Assembly (NCBI RefSeq): GCF_007003975.1
Contig: NZ_VFTC01000001.1
Span: 248,001 to 312,000, forward strand
DNA from: Mesorhizobium sp. WSM4306
GTDB taxonomy: Bacteria; Pseudomonadota; Alphaproteobacteria; Rhizobiales; Rhizobiaceae
DNA: 64,000 nucleotides
Direction of reading: 5' to 3'
Position 1 is the stretch's first letter. Each line of letters starts with the position of its first letter. Below are positions 36,455-47,400 of the stretch, one piece after another. Position numbers and translations under genes: made by a program. The notes beneath the pieces were generated by a model. It saw nothing but the letters and a program-made list of their open reading frames with translations, was not told where the DNA came from and did not search any database.

Positions 36455-39238
36455 TCAGCCGGCGTCGCGCACCCTGGTCAAAGCCACCGAAAGCTTCTCT
36501 TGCTGATCGCGGTATTCGTCGAGTTTTTCGCGCTCGGCTGCGACGATCTCTTCCGGCGCACTGGCGACGAATCGTTCGTTCGACAGCTTCTTGTGCAGCC
36601 GCGCGATTTCCTCGGTCACCTTGGCCAGTTCCTTCTGCAGGCGCGCCGCCTCGGCGGAAAGATCGATCAGGCTGCCGAGCGGCAGGCAGATGGTTGCTTC
36701 GTTGAGCACGATCTGGGCCGAGCCCTTGGGTGCTGCGTCCTGCAGCGAGATGTCGCCGACCCGCGCCAGCCGCTTGATGGCGGAAGCATGTCGTTCCAGC
36801 CTCTGGTGGGTCTCGGCGCTGGCGCCTACCACCACCAGCGGCGCGATCGCTGCCGGCGGCACGTTCATTTCCGAACGCACGGAGCGGATGCCGGAGACCA
36901 GATCGACCAGCCAGTTGATGTCGGCGGCCGCATCCGCGTCCTCGAAGTCCGGTGATGGCCAGGCGGCGTGGCAAAGCAGCGTTGCGCGCGTCCCGCCCTC
37001 GCCTGCCGTCTGCGCCCACAATTCCTCGGTCATGAACGGCATCATCGGGTGCAGGAGCTTGTAGATTTCATCGAGCACGAAGGCGACGCAGGCGCGGCTT
37101 TCGGCCTTGGCCGCCTCGTCGGCGCCCATGAACACCGGCTTCAAGAGTTCCAGATACCAGTCGCAGAACAGGTTCCAGACGAAGCGGTAGGCAGCGCCCG
37201 CCGCTTCGTTGAAGCGATATGAGGTGATGCCCTCGGTGATCGCGTGCGACGCCCTGGTCAGCTCGGTCAGGATCCAGCGGTTGACCGGCAGCTTGGCGTC
37301 GTTCAGCCAGAAATCATCGTTGCGCGCGACCTCGTTCATCTCGGCAAAGCGCGTCGCGTTCCACAGCTTGGTGCCGAAATTGCGATAGCCGGCGATGCGC
37401 GCCGGATCGAGCTTCACATCGCGCCCCTGCGCCGCCATCACCGTCAGCGTGAAGCGCAGTGCGTCGGCGCCAAACTCGTCGATGAGGTCGAGTGGATCGA
37501 TGACGTTGCCCTTCGACTTCGACATCTTCTGCCCGTTCTTGTCGCGCACCAGCGCATGCACATAGACGGTGTGGAACGGCTCCTCATGCATGAAGTGCAG
37601 GCCCATCATCATCATCCGGGCGACCCAGAAGAAAATGATGTCGAAGCCGGTCACCAGCACGTCGGTCTGGTAGTAGGTCTTCAGCTCCGGCGTGTGATCC
37701 GGCCAGCCAAGCGTCGAGAACGGCCACAGTGCGGAGGAGAACCAGGTGTCGAGCACATCCTCGTCGCGGGTCAGGATCTCGCCCGGCTTGAAATTCTCAA
37801 GCTTGTCCTCGACCCAGGCCTTCCACGGCCCTTCCAGCGCCAGATAATATTCGATGGCAGCGGCCAGCGCCTCTTCCTCGGTCTTCTCGACAAAGACGCG
37901 CCCATCCGGCCCGTACCAGGCGGGAATCTGGTGGCCCCACCACAACTGGCGCGAAATGCACCAGGGCTGGATGTTCTCCATCCAGTCGAAATAGGTCTTT
38001 TCCCAGTTCTTCGGCACGAAGTTGGTGCGGCCTTCGCGCACCGAGGCGATCGCCGGTTTGGCGAGTTCTGCAGCATTGGCATACCACTGTTCGGTCAGGA
38101 ACGGCTCGATCGGCACGCCGCCGCGGTCGCCATGCGGCACTGCGTGGCGGTGCGGCTCGACCTTGTCGAGGAAGCCGCCGGCCTCCATCAGCTCGACAAT
38201 CTTCTTGCGCGCGACGAAACGGTCGAGACCGTCGAGCTCGTCCCAGACGGCCTGCCGCTCCGGCGTGATCTCAAGGCCGGCGAGGAAGTCCTCGTTGTCC
38301 TTCAGTTTGATGGCCGCCTCGATGGTCAGGATGTTGATGGCCGGCAGCTTGTGGCGCTTGCCGACCTCGAAATCGTTGAAGTCGTGCGCCGGCGTGATCT
38401 TGACCGCGCCGGAGCCTTTTTCCGGATCGGAATACTCGTCAGCCACAACAGGGATCTTCCGGCCGACGATCGGCAGGACGACATTCTTGCCGACCAGATG
38501 CCGGTAGCGCTCGTCGTCCGGATGCACGGCGACCGCCGTATCGCCCAGCATCGTCTCCGGGCGGGTGGTCGCCACGGTGATGAATGTCCGAGGATTTTCC
38601 GGATCGAACGCCTCGCCCTCGATCGGGTAGCGGAAGTGCCACAGATTGCCGTTGACCTCCTGCGGCTCGACCTCCAGGTCGGAGATCGCCGTCAACAGCT
38701 TCGGGTCCCAGTTCACAAGGCGGTTGTCCTTATAGATCAGGCCTTCCTTGTAGAGCGTGACGAACACTTCCAGCACGGCCTTGGACAGGCCCTCATCCAT
38801 GGTGAAGCGTTCGCGCGACCAGTCGGCCGAGGCGCCGAGCCGCTTCAGCTGGTTGAAGATGGCGCCGCCGGATTCGGCTTTCCACTCCCAGACCTTTTCG
38901 ATGAACTGTTCGCGGGTGAGATCGCGGCGATGGATCTGCTTTTCCATCAGCTGGCGTTCGACCACCATCTGCGTGGCGATGCCGGCATGGTCCATGCCGG
39001 GCTGCCACAGCACGTTCTTGCCGCGCATGCGCTCGAAGCGCACCAGGATGTCCTGCAGCGTGTTGTTGAGCGCATGGCCCATATGCAGTGAGCCGGTGAC
39101 GTTGGGCGGCGGGATGACGATGGTGAAGGCCTCGGCCCCCTCCTCCGAACCTGCCCCGGCACGGAAGGCGTCCGCCTCTTCCCAGATTTTGGCGATCTTG
39201 GGCTCGACGGTCTTGGCGTCGTAGGTCTTTTCAAGCAT
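36455..39238 (-). CDS. valS: Valyl-tRNA synthetase
   Basis: The 927-residue class I synthetase has HIGH ([15 protein letters not shown]), KMSKS ([14 protein letters not shown]), an editing domain and a C-terminal coiled-coil arm. The start at ATG 39238 ([13 protein letters not shown]) is the family start. It is monocistronic, preceded by popZ-like DUF2497 on the same strand after about 250 bp. Confidence 0.97.
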   Translation of the reverse strand: MLEKTYDAKTVEPKIAKIWEEADAFRAGAGSEEGAEAFTIVIPPPNVTGSLHMGHALNNTLQDILVRFERMRGKNVLWQPGMDHAGIATQMVVERQLMEKQIHRRDLTREQFIEKVWEWKAESGGAIFNQLKRLGASADWSRERFTMDEGLSKAVLEVFVTLYKEGLIYKDNRLVNWDPKLLTAISDLEVEPQEVNGNLWHFRYPIEGEAFDPENPRTFITVATTRPETMLGDTAVAVHPDDERYRHLVGKNVVLPIVGRKIPVVADEYSDPEKGSGAVKITPAHDFNDFEVGKRHKLPAINILTIEAAIKLKDNEDFLAGLEITPERQAVWDELDGLDRFVARKKIVELMEAGGFLDKVEPHRHAVPHGDRGGVPIEPFLTEQWYANAAELAKPAIASVREGRTNFVPKNWEKTYFDWMENIQPWCISRQLWWGHQIPAWYGPDGRVFVEKTEEEALAAAIEYYLALEGPWKAWVEDKLENFKPGEILTRDEDVLDTWFSSALWPFSTLGWPDHTPELKTYYQTDVLVTGFDIIFFWVARMMMMGLHFMHEEPFHTVYVHALVRDKNGQKMSKSKGNVIDPLDLIDEFGADALRFTLTVMAAQGRDVKLDPARIAGYRNFGTKLWNATRFAEMNEVARNDDFWLNDAKLPVNRWILTELTRASHAITEGITSYRFNEAAGAAYRFVWNLFCDWYLELLKPVFMGADEAAKAESRACVAFVLDEIYKLLHPMMPFMTEELWAQTAGEGGTRATLLCHAAWPSPDFEDADAAADINWLVDLVSGIRSVRSEMNVPPAAIAPLVVVGASAETHQRLERHASAIKRLARVGDISLQDAAPKGSAQIVLNEATICLPLGSLIDLSAEAARLQKELAKVTEEIARLHKKLSNERFVASAPEEIVAAEREKLDEYRDQQEKLSVALTRVRDAG

Positions 39239-39489
39239 GGGAAAATGGTCCGCGCTGTCGGATTTTTTGCTGGTTCGGTGTAAATCGGAAGGTCTTGGCC
39301 AAGTCAACCGCGGGCGGCTTGGTCCTTCACCGGCAAATAGGCGTCGCCCCGGTCAACGGGAAAGCCATGCCCGTGTTTTCATTGCCGCGGCTATCGACGG
39401 CAACCTGATCGCTTTTGCCACAGCAGCCAAGGGAAGCTGAAGCTCAGAAAAAGCTCAAGGCCGCGCTTTCCTCTTCGGGATCGGCGGAA

Positions 39490-40422
39490 TTACTGCGCGC
39501 CGCGCGCGACGCGCTCGATTTCCTCGCGCACCAGGCGCTCGACCAGCGTCGGCAGATTGTTGTCCAGCCAATCCTGAAGCATCGGCCGCAGCATTTCCTC
39601 GGCCATCTCGTCGAAGGTCTTCTTGCTGCGGCTGGCAAAGGCGTCGGAGAGCTCGCCGAAGGCTGCGGCGACCTGCCGTCCGGTGTGTTCCGAAACGATC
39701 GCCGGGCGAACCGGTGTTGCATCGGCCTGGCGCGCCTGCTCGCTGCGCGACGGGCCCGGCTCGAAAGCCGGCTCGGCCGCGAGATCGTCTTCGAAAGCCT
39801 CGATCTCCGCAGCAGCGGCCTGCCGCTTCTCGGTCTCTTCCTGCCTGATCTCTTGCTGCCTGATCTCTTGCTGCTTGATCTCTTGCGGCCTGACGTCTAG
39901 CGGCTTGGCCACATCGGCGGGCTTTGTCTGACTGCCCACGGCTGCAATTTCGCGTCGCCAATCGGTGACGATGGAATCGGTGGTTTCCGCCTTTGGCCGG
40001 GCCGGCGCTTCTGCCCTGGCCGCCGGGGCAGACTCGCTGGCTATTCTGGCGCTCACTTCCGCCAGGGTCATCGGCGCATGCGTGGGGGGCGCGACGGTGG
40101 TAGGAGCAGGATTTGCCGGCGTGGCCGGCTTCACCGGAGCCGGCTCGGAGCGCGGCTCCAGCCGTGCCACGGCAGGTTCGGCCAGTTGCGCCTGCACCTC
40201 GGCCAGGGTCACCGGCTTCTTGCTTTCGGCCGCGCTGTGCAGCTCGCTGCGGAAGGCCTCGACATCCGTCGGCGGCCCGGCGGCGGGCACAAGGTCCTGA
40301 CGCAACTCATCGGCGTCACCCGGCTGCTTGCGGCCGGTGTCGCTGTCTTCGATGATCCTTCTGATGGAAGCCAGTATTTCTTCCATGGAAGGTTCGCGCT
40401 GCGCGCTGCTTGCCGTCGCCAT
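39490..40422 (-). CDS. DUF2497 / PopZ-like polar organizing protein
   Basis: The 310-residue protein has the DUF2497 pair: an N-terminal EPSMEEILASIRRIIED helix and a C-terminal helical region (MLRPMLQDWLDNNLPTLVERLV). Between them is a long Pro/Ala/Glu-rich disordered linker. PopZ proteins of this class form polar assemblies that hold the chromosome origin and signalling proteins; in Rhizobiales they mark the new pole. It contains a short tandem QEIRQQEIRQ repeat. It lies upstream of valS, an order seen in other alphaproteobacteria. Confidence 0.88.
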   Translation of the reverse strand: MATASSAQREPSMEEILASIRRIIEDSDTGRKQPGDADELRQDLVPAAGPPTDVEAFRSELHSAAESKKPVTLAEVQAQLAEPAVARLEPRSEPAPVKPATPANPAPTTVAPPTHAPMTLAEVSARIASESAPAARAEAPARPKAETTDSIVTDWRREIAAVGSQTKPADVAKPLDVRPQEIKQQEIRQQEIRQEETEKRQAAAAEIEAFEDDLAAEPAFEPGPSRSEQARQADATPVRPAIVSEHTGRQVAAAFGELSDAFASRSKKTFDEMAEEMLRPMLQDWLDNNLPTLVERLVREEIERVARGAQ

Positions 40423-40619
40423 CGTCACATCCGCCGCCCTTGTGACCCGTTTTGCAGATTCCTGTCCGACAAAGCCGGGCACGAATCATGGCGACAGCGT
40501 AGCCGACGGATCGCCATCGGAGAATCCCCAATCTCGGGAGACGCGGGATTTCAACAATTTAGACATGGCTGCGAACCGAAAACCTTCTTTCGGAAAAGAT
40601 CCTGTCGCCACAAAAGGGT

Positions 40620-40650
40620 AGCGCCGCGCATCCCTGAGATGCGCGGCGCT
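40620..40650 (-). terminator. Rho-independent terminator after tolC
   Basis: AGCGCCGCGCAT (40620-40631) and ATGCGCGGCGCT (40639-40650) are perfect 12-bp arms with a 7-base loop. The minus-strand transcript has a short run of four T residues a few bases downstream. It is 43 bp after the tolC stop. Confidence 0.75.
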
Positions 40651-40693
40651 CCGACACTCTAATCCTGGTGGGACTTGAAACCGCCTGGCGCGG

Positions 40694-42082
40694 TCAGCGG
40701 CCGTCCGGCGTGCGCAGGCCGATCCACTTGTCCTTGACGGCTCTGTAGTGCTCTTCAGGCTTGTACTTCGTCACCTGCAAGGCGAGACGCTCGACCGACA
40801 GCCGGCCCATGGCCGAAAGGATGGCATAGCTCGCCACCACCACATCGCGCTCGGAAGTGGCAAGGTTGATCTTGGCGCTGATGACATCGTTCTGGGCGTT
40901 CAGCACATCGAGCGTGGTGCGCTGGCCGACATTGCGCTCTTCGATAACGCCGTTCAAAGCCAACTGCGCGGCGGCGATCACCTGCCGGTTGGCCGCGACG
41001 CTCTCCTGTGCAGAGGTGTATTGCGTCCATGCCGATGTCACCGCCTGACGCACCTGGTCGCGGCTGACATCGACCTCGATGCGAGCCTGGCTAAGCGATT
41101 CCTTCGATTGGCGGACCAGGGCCGAGGTGCGGCCACCCGAATAGATCGGAATGGTCAGTGTCGCACCGATGTTGGCGGAACGGGTGGTGCCATTCTGCGA
41201 CGTCAAGGTTTCCGGCGAGTTTTTGGAGTAGTCGTCCGAAACGCCGGCGGAAGCGGAAAGCTGCGGCAGCAGCGCACCTTCGTGCGACTTCACTTGAAAT
41301 GCGGCCGCGTCGACCAGATGCTCGGTAGAAAGAATGGCCGGATGTTCGGTCGCCGCGATGTCGATCGCCGCATCGAGGCTCCTCGGCAAAAGCTTCGCCA
41401 ATGGCGACGCCGCCTTGAGCTTGCCCGGCTCGTCACCGACGATCTGGCGATAGGTTGCGGCACTGGCCAGCGCCTGCGCGCGAGCCGCACTCAACTGCGC
41501 CACCGCCTCCGAGCGCGAGGCGTCGGCCTGCGCCACGTCGGTGCGCGTGCCTTCGCCGACCTCAAAGCGCGAGCGCGCCGCGCGCGCCTGCTCGGTCAGG
41601 AACTGCAAATTCTGTTCGGTCAGCACCGCCACCTGACGGTCATGGATGACATCCATGTAGGCGCTTGCCGCGTTGAACAGCGTATTCTCTTCGGTGTTGC
41701 GCAGGCTCTCGACCGACGCCTTGACCTGCGCCTCGGCTGCCGCGACGTTGTTCTTGGTCTGAAATCCGTCAAACAGCATCTGATTGATGGCGACGCCGAA
41801 GCTCCCGGTTGTCAGACGAGTGCCAGCGTTTGAACCGTTGAGGTGCCGGCTGGCGTAGCCGACGTCCGCACTCCCGGTAATGACCGGCCTGTATCCCGAC
41901 TTGGCGATCGCCACGCCCTCATCGGTGACGCGCACGCCCGCACGGGCGGAATTCAGTGACGAATTGTTCTGGTAGGCCTTGGAAAGCGCGCCGAGAATGG
42001 TTTCCGCCGAGGCGGCTATCGGCGAAAGCGCTGTCGCGGAAATAAGGACGGTAGCAAACAAGCTTTTGGCTAAGGACGGCAC
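40694..42082 (-). CDS. tolC: TolC-family outer-membrane efflux protein
   Basis: The 462-residue protein has a signal peptide (cleavage after PIAASA) and the two-fold helical-hairpin repeat of outer-membrane factors (ETILGALSKAYQNNSSLNSAR, then RNVGQRTTLDVLNAQNDVISAK). It is the exit duct for type I secretion and RND pumps. GTG 42082 with GAGGGAT upstream is the start; the longer frame adds a non-signal segment. The second isoaspartate methyltransferase gene lies 186 bp upstream on the same strand, and a terminator follows. Confidence 0.93.
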   Translation of the reverse strand: MPSLAKSLFATVLISATALSPIAASAETILGALSKAYQNNSSLNSARAGVRVTDEGVAIAKSGYRPVITGSADVGYASRHLNGSNAGTRLTTGSFGVAINQMLFDGFQTKNNVAAAEAQVKASVESLRNTEENTLFNAASAYMDVIHDRQVAVLTEQNLQFLTEQARAARSRFEVGEGTRTDVAQADASRSEAVAQLSAARAQALASAATYRQIVGDEPGKLKAASPLAKLLPRSLDAAIDIAATEHPAILSTEHLVDAAAFQVKSHEGALLPQLSASAGVSDDYSKNSPETLTSQNGTTRSANIGATLTIPIYSGGRTSALVRQSKESLSQARIEVDVSRDQVRQAVTSAWTQYTSAQESVAANRQVIAAAQLALNGVIEERNVGQRTTLDVLNAQNDVISAKINLATSERDVVVASYAILSAMGRLSVERLALQVTKYKPEEHYRAVKDKWIGLRTPDGR

Positions 42083-42268
42083 TTTAAATCCCTCATTCGT
42101 TTTGCACGGGAACCACGCCACGCCAGCCCATCCCAAGGGATCAGCCAGCGCCGCGTCGATTTATCGTTCCCCCGCTGACGGCCTCCCGAAACACCGGTTA
42201 ACCAAATCAGCAACGATTGTCCAATCGCAAGCCAACATGACAGCGCCTTTGCTGCAAGGCAAAATCAC

Positions 42269-42943
42269 TTAGAATTCGAACGCGTGAATACGTTCAAATC
42301 CCGGTAGTGGCTTAATTGCCGCATTAAATGCCCGTCTTCCGGTTACAACCCCCCCTGCCTTGAAAAACAAGCGGGCCACACCCGCATTGCCCTGCCCTTC
42401 GACGGCGACCAGACGGCCGCCGTCGGCGAGCTGGCCGAGCAGGGCCCCCGGCACTTCCTCGACGCTGCCGCCGATCAGAATCACATTGTACGGCGCTTTG
42501 GCGGCATAGCCTTGCGGCAGCGGCCCGGCGACCACAGTGACATTGTCGCAGCCCTGCGCCGAGAGTGCGGCCTTGGCCGTCTCTGCCAGCGCGGCATCGC
42601 TTTCCAGCGCAATGACGGATTTTGCCAGCCTGGACAGGAGTGCTGCGCAATAGCCGGTGCCGCAGCCGACATCGAGCACCGAATCGCCGGCGTCGATCTC
42701 GGCCAGCTGCAAAAGCTTGGCCAGCGGCGACGGCTCCATGAGGTAGCGCGCACCGCTGCCGTCGGCGCCGTCGGAAATGCGGATATCCCCGTCAATATAG
42801 GCAAGAGCCTGTTGGCCAGCCCCGACAAATGCCTCGCGCGGTACGGCAAGCATGGCATCGAGCAATGCTGCGTCTGTCACGTCGGTGGTGCGGACCTGGC
42901 CGTCGACCATCTTGACGCGAAGTTCGGAGAAATCAGCGCTCAT
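42269..42943 (-). CDS. Protein-L-isoaspartate O-methyltransferase family protein (second copy)
   Basis: The 224-residue SAM-dependent methyltransferase has VLDVGCGTGYCAALLSRLA and a PIMT-like layout, but the family substrate loop differs from the copy at 15840 (DGSGARYLMEPSPLAKLLQLA rather than the GQAIEG-type loop). It may be a divergent member with another substrate. It precedes tolC, an order common in rhizobia. Confidence 0.88.
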   Translation of the reverse strand: MSADFSELRVKMVDGQVRTTDVTDAALLDAMLAVPREAFVGAGQQALAYIDGDIRISDGADGSGARYLMEPSPLAKLLQLAEIDAGDSVLDVGCGTGYCAALLSRLAKSVIALESDAALAETAKAALSAQGCDNVTVVAGPLPQGYAAKAPYNVILIGGSVEEVPGALLGQLADGGRLVAVEGQGNAGVARLFFKAGGVVTGRRAFNAAIKPLPGFERIHAFEF

Positions 42944-43052
42944 ATCCCAACCAATCCGTCAAAAACCAACGCGCTGAAATGCGCTTGCCGCGCCAACACT
43001 GCGGCGCATTCGACCGGAACTCAAGCCCCCGCCGCGCGGGAGCTGAAGCAAC

Positions 43053-43126
43053 TGGAGGCCTCGCCCGGAATCGAACCGGGGTGCAAGGATTTGCAGTCCT
43101 CTGCGTAACCACTCCGCCACGAGGCC
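43053..43126 (-). tRNA. tRNA-Cys (GCA)
   Basis: The 74-base gene on the minus strand folds as a cloverleaf with acceptor GGCCTCG/CGAGGCC, anticodon loop ACTGCAAAT (anticodon GCA) and T-loop GGTTCGAATCC. CCA is encoded after the discriminator T. It sits between the pcm-like gene and a small plus-strand gene. Confidence 0.95.
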
Positions 43127-43344
43127 TCGTCGCTCCCGGCGAGCGAACTCAATATGGTGACGGCGAAAGGTCGTCAAGCGTCCGCGCAGCATTCCGGCCC
43201 GCTTTCCGCGTCAGCCTCCGCAACGTGGTTCCCGAGCGGTTTAATCGCTCGGCACGTCAGCATATTAGCCGGTCATTAAGCATGATCGAGCGGCAGACGA
43301 AACTCGAACCCATGGCTCTACGTAGCGGAAGATGGAGGTAATCC

Positions 43345-43551
43345 ATGCGTCGGGCCGCGGCAGACAGGGAATCCGGCACATCGGGCAGATTGTCGCTGCT
43401 GCGCTGCGAAAAGCTTGTGCGCTACGCGATCGACCGCCTCGCCATCGAGGGCGCAAGCCGGCTCTCGCCGCACGATCGCGCGCGGCTGGCTTCAGCGGCT
43501 GCCGTCCTCAAGGAAATCTGCGAGGGGCTGGAAAAGCGCAGCGAGCGTTGA
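43345..43551 (+). CDS. Small hypothetical protein, 68 residues
   Basis: A small basic, mostly helical protein (EKLVRYAIDRLAIEGASRLS, then AAAVLKEICEGLEKRSER) with two cysteines. A strong GGAGG motif 7 bp before ATG 43345 supports translation. No family was recognised. It is convergent with the PGPGW-type gene, 18 bp apart. Arg/Leu-rich composition would also fit a DNA- or RNA-binding role, but that is a guess. Confidence 0.6.
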   Translation: MRRAAADRESGTSGRLSLLRCEKLVRYAIDRLAIEGASRLSPHDRARLASAAAVLKEICEGLEKRSER

Positions 43552-43569
43552 GCCGGGAACCCGCGCCTT

Positions 43570-43854
43570 TCAACCCGGCCGCCGGCGTCGTTCCCACCAG
43601 ACGACGAACCGCCGCCGCTGGCGGCGCACCGCGGAAAACTCGTAGGAAAGCACCAGAAGGCCGAGCGGAATCATCCAGAAACCGAGAATCGGCAGGAAGC
43701 CGAGAATGCCGAAAAACACCAGCACGACGCCGATGGCGATCCTGAGGCCGCGTGAGCGCGGCATGGTGAACTCGCGGCCGAACACCGAAATTTTCCGCGC
43801 CGGTGCCTGGTTCTCGCCTGCTGCAGTCATGTCGAACGTCGATCCGGTTGCCAT
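43570..43854 (-). CDS. Small membrane protein, PGPGW-like
   Basis: A 94-residue protein with one long hydrophobic segment broken by Pro/Gly (IAIGVVLVFFGILGFLPILG, then FWMIPLGLLVLSYEF), so probably two helices, and a basic C-terminus (RRQRRRFVVWWERRRR). It fits the tiny PGPGW-type transmembrane proteins common in alphaproteobacteria; no function is known. Positive-inside logic puts the C-terminus in the cytoplasm. Confidence 0.7.
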   Translation of the reverse strand: MATGSTFDMTAAGENQAPARKISVFGREFTMPRSRGLRIAIGVVLVFFGILGFLPILGFWMIPLGLLVLSYEFSAVRRQRRRFVVWWERRRRPG

Positions 43855-44062
43855 CAGTTAAAGCCGTATGCGGTAAAGGCTGCAATCGCCCTTTCGGTTC
43901 CGCCGACCAGGGCCGGACGGCGCCCGAAACCGCTCATATGTGGTGTCATCGGGCGATTGCCAAAAACCATTGCATCAAAAAGCGCTAAAAAATGCGAAAT
44001 GCTTCTTTGCAAAGCCGAAAGGGGTTTGCTATAGGCTGCGCCACTTGCTGAAGAGCCTCTGT

Positions 44063-44137
44063 TCCCCGGTAGCTCAGTGGTAGAGCAACCGGCTGTTAAC
44101 CGGTTGGTCGCTGGTTCGAATCCGGCCCGGGGAGCCA
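44063..44137 (+). tRNA. tRNA-Asn (GTT)
   Basis: A 75-base gene with acceptor TCCCCGG/CCGGGGA, anticodon loop CTGTTAA (GTT) and T-loop GGTTCGAATCC; discriminator G and CCA are encoded. Foreign-looking genes start 300 bp downstream in the same orientation, as often happens next to tRNA genes, but no integrase or copy of the tRNA 3' end was found in the window. Confidence 0.96.
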
Positions 44138-44438
44138 CCGCCTTCTCTACGCTATGGCGCGATGCTGCACGCCAACGCCGTCCGAAGGCCAAGAAGATAG
44201 CCGCTTTACGTGGAACTCTGAGGTTTCAGTGCTGGCGCTCAATTGGATGAATCCAAGCATCCCAGTTCAAGTCGCAGATCAACTCCGTTAAACTTCTGGG
44301 GCGAACGGCTGGGGGCGAACGGGTTGTGAACACCACAACACATCCCGCGGTTCCAGCCCGGAAGCGCGGGAATCGACACTCCTCAGCTCCCGGATCGGCT
44401 TGTTGTCGCCGGCGTGAGGAGACAGCGGACTTTTGGAG
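44138..44438. other. 301-bp region between tRNA-Asn and the SARP regulator
   Basis: No gene is supported. It includes a direct repeat of GGGGCGAACGG (44298-44308 and 44312-44322, 14 bp apart) and a GAGGAGA motif 17 bp before ATG 44439. The promoter of the regulator should lie here. Confidence 0.55.
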
Positions 44439-47400
44439 ATGGAGCGCAACCAGAGAATTCGTACGCCGAGCGACACGAGAGGCGCTGGTCGCGAACTAGT
44501 GCCGGCACGGCTGGAGGTCCGACTTCTTGGTGCAGTCGAGATTATCTTGGACGGTCGCCGTCTTCGTGCCTTCGACTCTCTTCGCTTGCAACGGTTTCTG
44601 GCGTTGATCGCGTTACGGAGAGACCCGCAGCACCGTTCACGACTCGCGTTCGAGCTCTGGCCCGACTCCGACGAGCGTCAGGCGCGCACCAACCTCAGGA
44701 AGCTGCTCCACGACTTCCGTCATTCCCTTCCCGATATCGGTGAATTCGTCGAGATCGACAACGAGACTGTGCGCTGGATTCCGACTGGGCCGACCGAGGT
44801 CGACGTGCTGAGGTTCCGCGATGCCATGGCGGCCGGTGATTTCGAGCTCGCCGCGCGCCTCTATTCGGGCGATCTCCTTCCAGCTTGTTATGACGACTGG
44901 GTCCTGGACGAGCGAGCCAAACTTCGAGCTGAGGCGTATGGGGCCCTCGTGCGGCTGACTGAAGAGGCCGCGGGACGCGACGACCACCAAGCGACGATCA
45001 GGCATGCCCAACGCATCATCGACCTGGAGCCGACCGACGAAGCGGCCGCTCGAATTCAAATGGAAGCACATCTCGCGCTTGGCGATAGAGCCGCGGCGCG
45101 GCGCTGCTACCACCGGTACGCGGAGGTGCTTGAGCGCGACCTTGCGGTGGCACCGGGCGAGGCGATCGGGGCCATGTACCAACAGCTTCGGGCCGGCGCA
45201 CCGAACCGCGACGAAGTGCAGGGCAAGGACCTACCCATCGCCGAATCGCCTTTCGTCGGCCGCAACCTCGAATGGAACCGGCTCATCGAGGCATGGAACA
45301 CCGCGCGGGAGGGTGGGGCACATCTCTTCTTGGTGACCGGTGAACCGGGGATCGGAAAGTCCCGTCTCGCACTGGAACTCGGCCGTCGTGTTCGAGCAGA
45401 CGGACACGTGGTGGCATCGGCTCGTGCGTACGAGGCTGCGGGTAGACCGCCGTGGGGTCCCGTCGTCGACCTGCTCCGATCGGATGCTATCCGAAGCCAC
45501 ATCGACACGCTCGACACGGTCTGGAGGGCCGAGCTCGCTCGTCTCCTGCCCGAACTCCGCGACGTTTCCCAGCCAACTGGACCGAAACAGTCGGGCGACG
45601 TGGCTCAGCGCCATCGGTTGTTCGATGCTGTAAGCCGAGCCATCGTGGCTGGCGACCGCCCGCGTTTGCTGATCATCGACGATCTGCAGTGGTGTGACGC
45701 CGAGACCATTGAGTTGATCGGTTTCGTTGTTCGTTCCGGACATGCGGCACCAGTCCTCATCGTCGGTACTGTCCGGTGGGAGGAGATCCCACAGCATCAT
45801 CCCCTCGTTGGTCTCGTGGACGCCTTGGGCCACGACCAGGCAGTGGCCACCGTGTCACTCGACCGACTCGACGAAACCACCACTGCGAGGCTCGCTGCTC
45901 GGCTACGCGGTGAAGACACGATTGATCCGGAATTGGCGGCACGACTCTGGAGCGAGACCGAAGGCAATCCACTCTTCGTCATCGAAGCGCTCCGAGCCGG
46001 GATCTCCTCTGACGGAAGTCAGGCAGTGCTCACTCCGACGATGCGGGCGGTACTGCGCGCTCGACTGGGCCAACTGACTGACGGCGCTCGGCGACTCGCC
46101 GAAGTGGCGGCCGTCATCGGTCGGCCCTTCTCGGTCGGTCTGCTGGTCTCGGCCACCGGGACCGATGAAGACGAGCTGGTTGACCACGTCGACGAACTCT
46201 GGCGTCGTCGGATCATCCGAGATCAGGGGCTCACTTACGATTTCGGCCACGACAAGCTTCGGGCGGTTGCCCTGGAGATGGTCAGCCCGGCTCGCCGACG
46301 TCAACTCCACCGCGCCGTCGCCGAGGCGATCGCGGTCGAGCGCCACAAGGACATCGACGCGGCCAGCCCGCAGTTGGCCGCACACTATGACCAGGCCGGC
46401 ATGGTCGAACCGGCCATCGATGCCTACCGCGTGGCGGGGGGCCGAGCGGTGGCCGTGTCGGCCCTCGAAGAAGCGGTCACCATGTTTCGGCGAGCGCTCG
46501 CACTGCTCGCCGACCTGCCACCGTCACCCGACCGCGATGCACTCGAACTCGACATCCGGATCGCCCTCGGATCCCCCCTTGTTGCCCTGGAGGGCTACGG
46601 GTCCAACAGTGCGCACCAACTCTACGAGAGAGCCCTTTCGCTTTGCCGCAAGCTGCACAGACCCGTGGACCCCCCGATCCTCCGTGGCCTCGGTCTCGCC
46701 CGGCTGCAGGGCTGCCGCTTCGACGATTGCGATGAACTCGCCCGGGCCCTCCTCGACGATGAGAGTCATGACGCGATGGCCGGGACAGAGGGGCGATATC
46801 TCCTCGGCGTGAGCGCGTTCTGGCGGGGCGATCTGGCCAGAGCCTGCCACTATCTCGATGGCGCTATCGAAGCCTATGACGTATCCCATCGCCACGAGCA
46901 TCTGGCGTTGTATGCTCAGGACCCGAAGGCGGTTTGCCTCGTACGGCTGGCCTGGGTCGAACTGTGGGCCGGAGATGCCGGCAAGGCCGACGAGACAGCC
47001 CGATCCGCTCTTGAGCTGGCTGTCGATCTCAATCGTCTGATGACGTTGTGGTACGTCATCACTTACGCGGCGATCATCGCGGCCGAATCCGAAGATCGCG
47101 CCCGCCTCGCCGAACTCCTCGCCGACGCCGACCGTCATTGGAAGCGTCATTCGGAGCGCTACCTCATGGTCGTCCTGGAAGCCCTTCGGGGCTGGCTGGA
47201 CGTCTGCGAGGGATCGACTGGGGGCATCGAGAAGATCGTGCGGTCGGTGGCGCGCTCGCGCAGCGAAGGGGAGACCCTCCACCTGACCTACACACTCCTT
47301 CTTCTCGCCCGAGCTCGCGGCATGGTCGGCGAGTTCCGCGAAGGACGAGCCGCCACGCGCGAGGGGCTTTCGTGGTCACACAAGTGGAACCAGCGCTATC

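Noticed and set aside
37244-39091. 615-codon plus-strand frame opposite valS
   Set aside because: It is a shadow of valS with no recognisable motif and no ribosome binding site.
39820-39900. CRISPR-like or slippage repeat in the popZ-like gene
   Set aside because: The repeat is an in-frame EIRQQ-type coding repeat of 15-18 bp units without spacers; it is part of the disordered linker of the protein.
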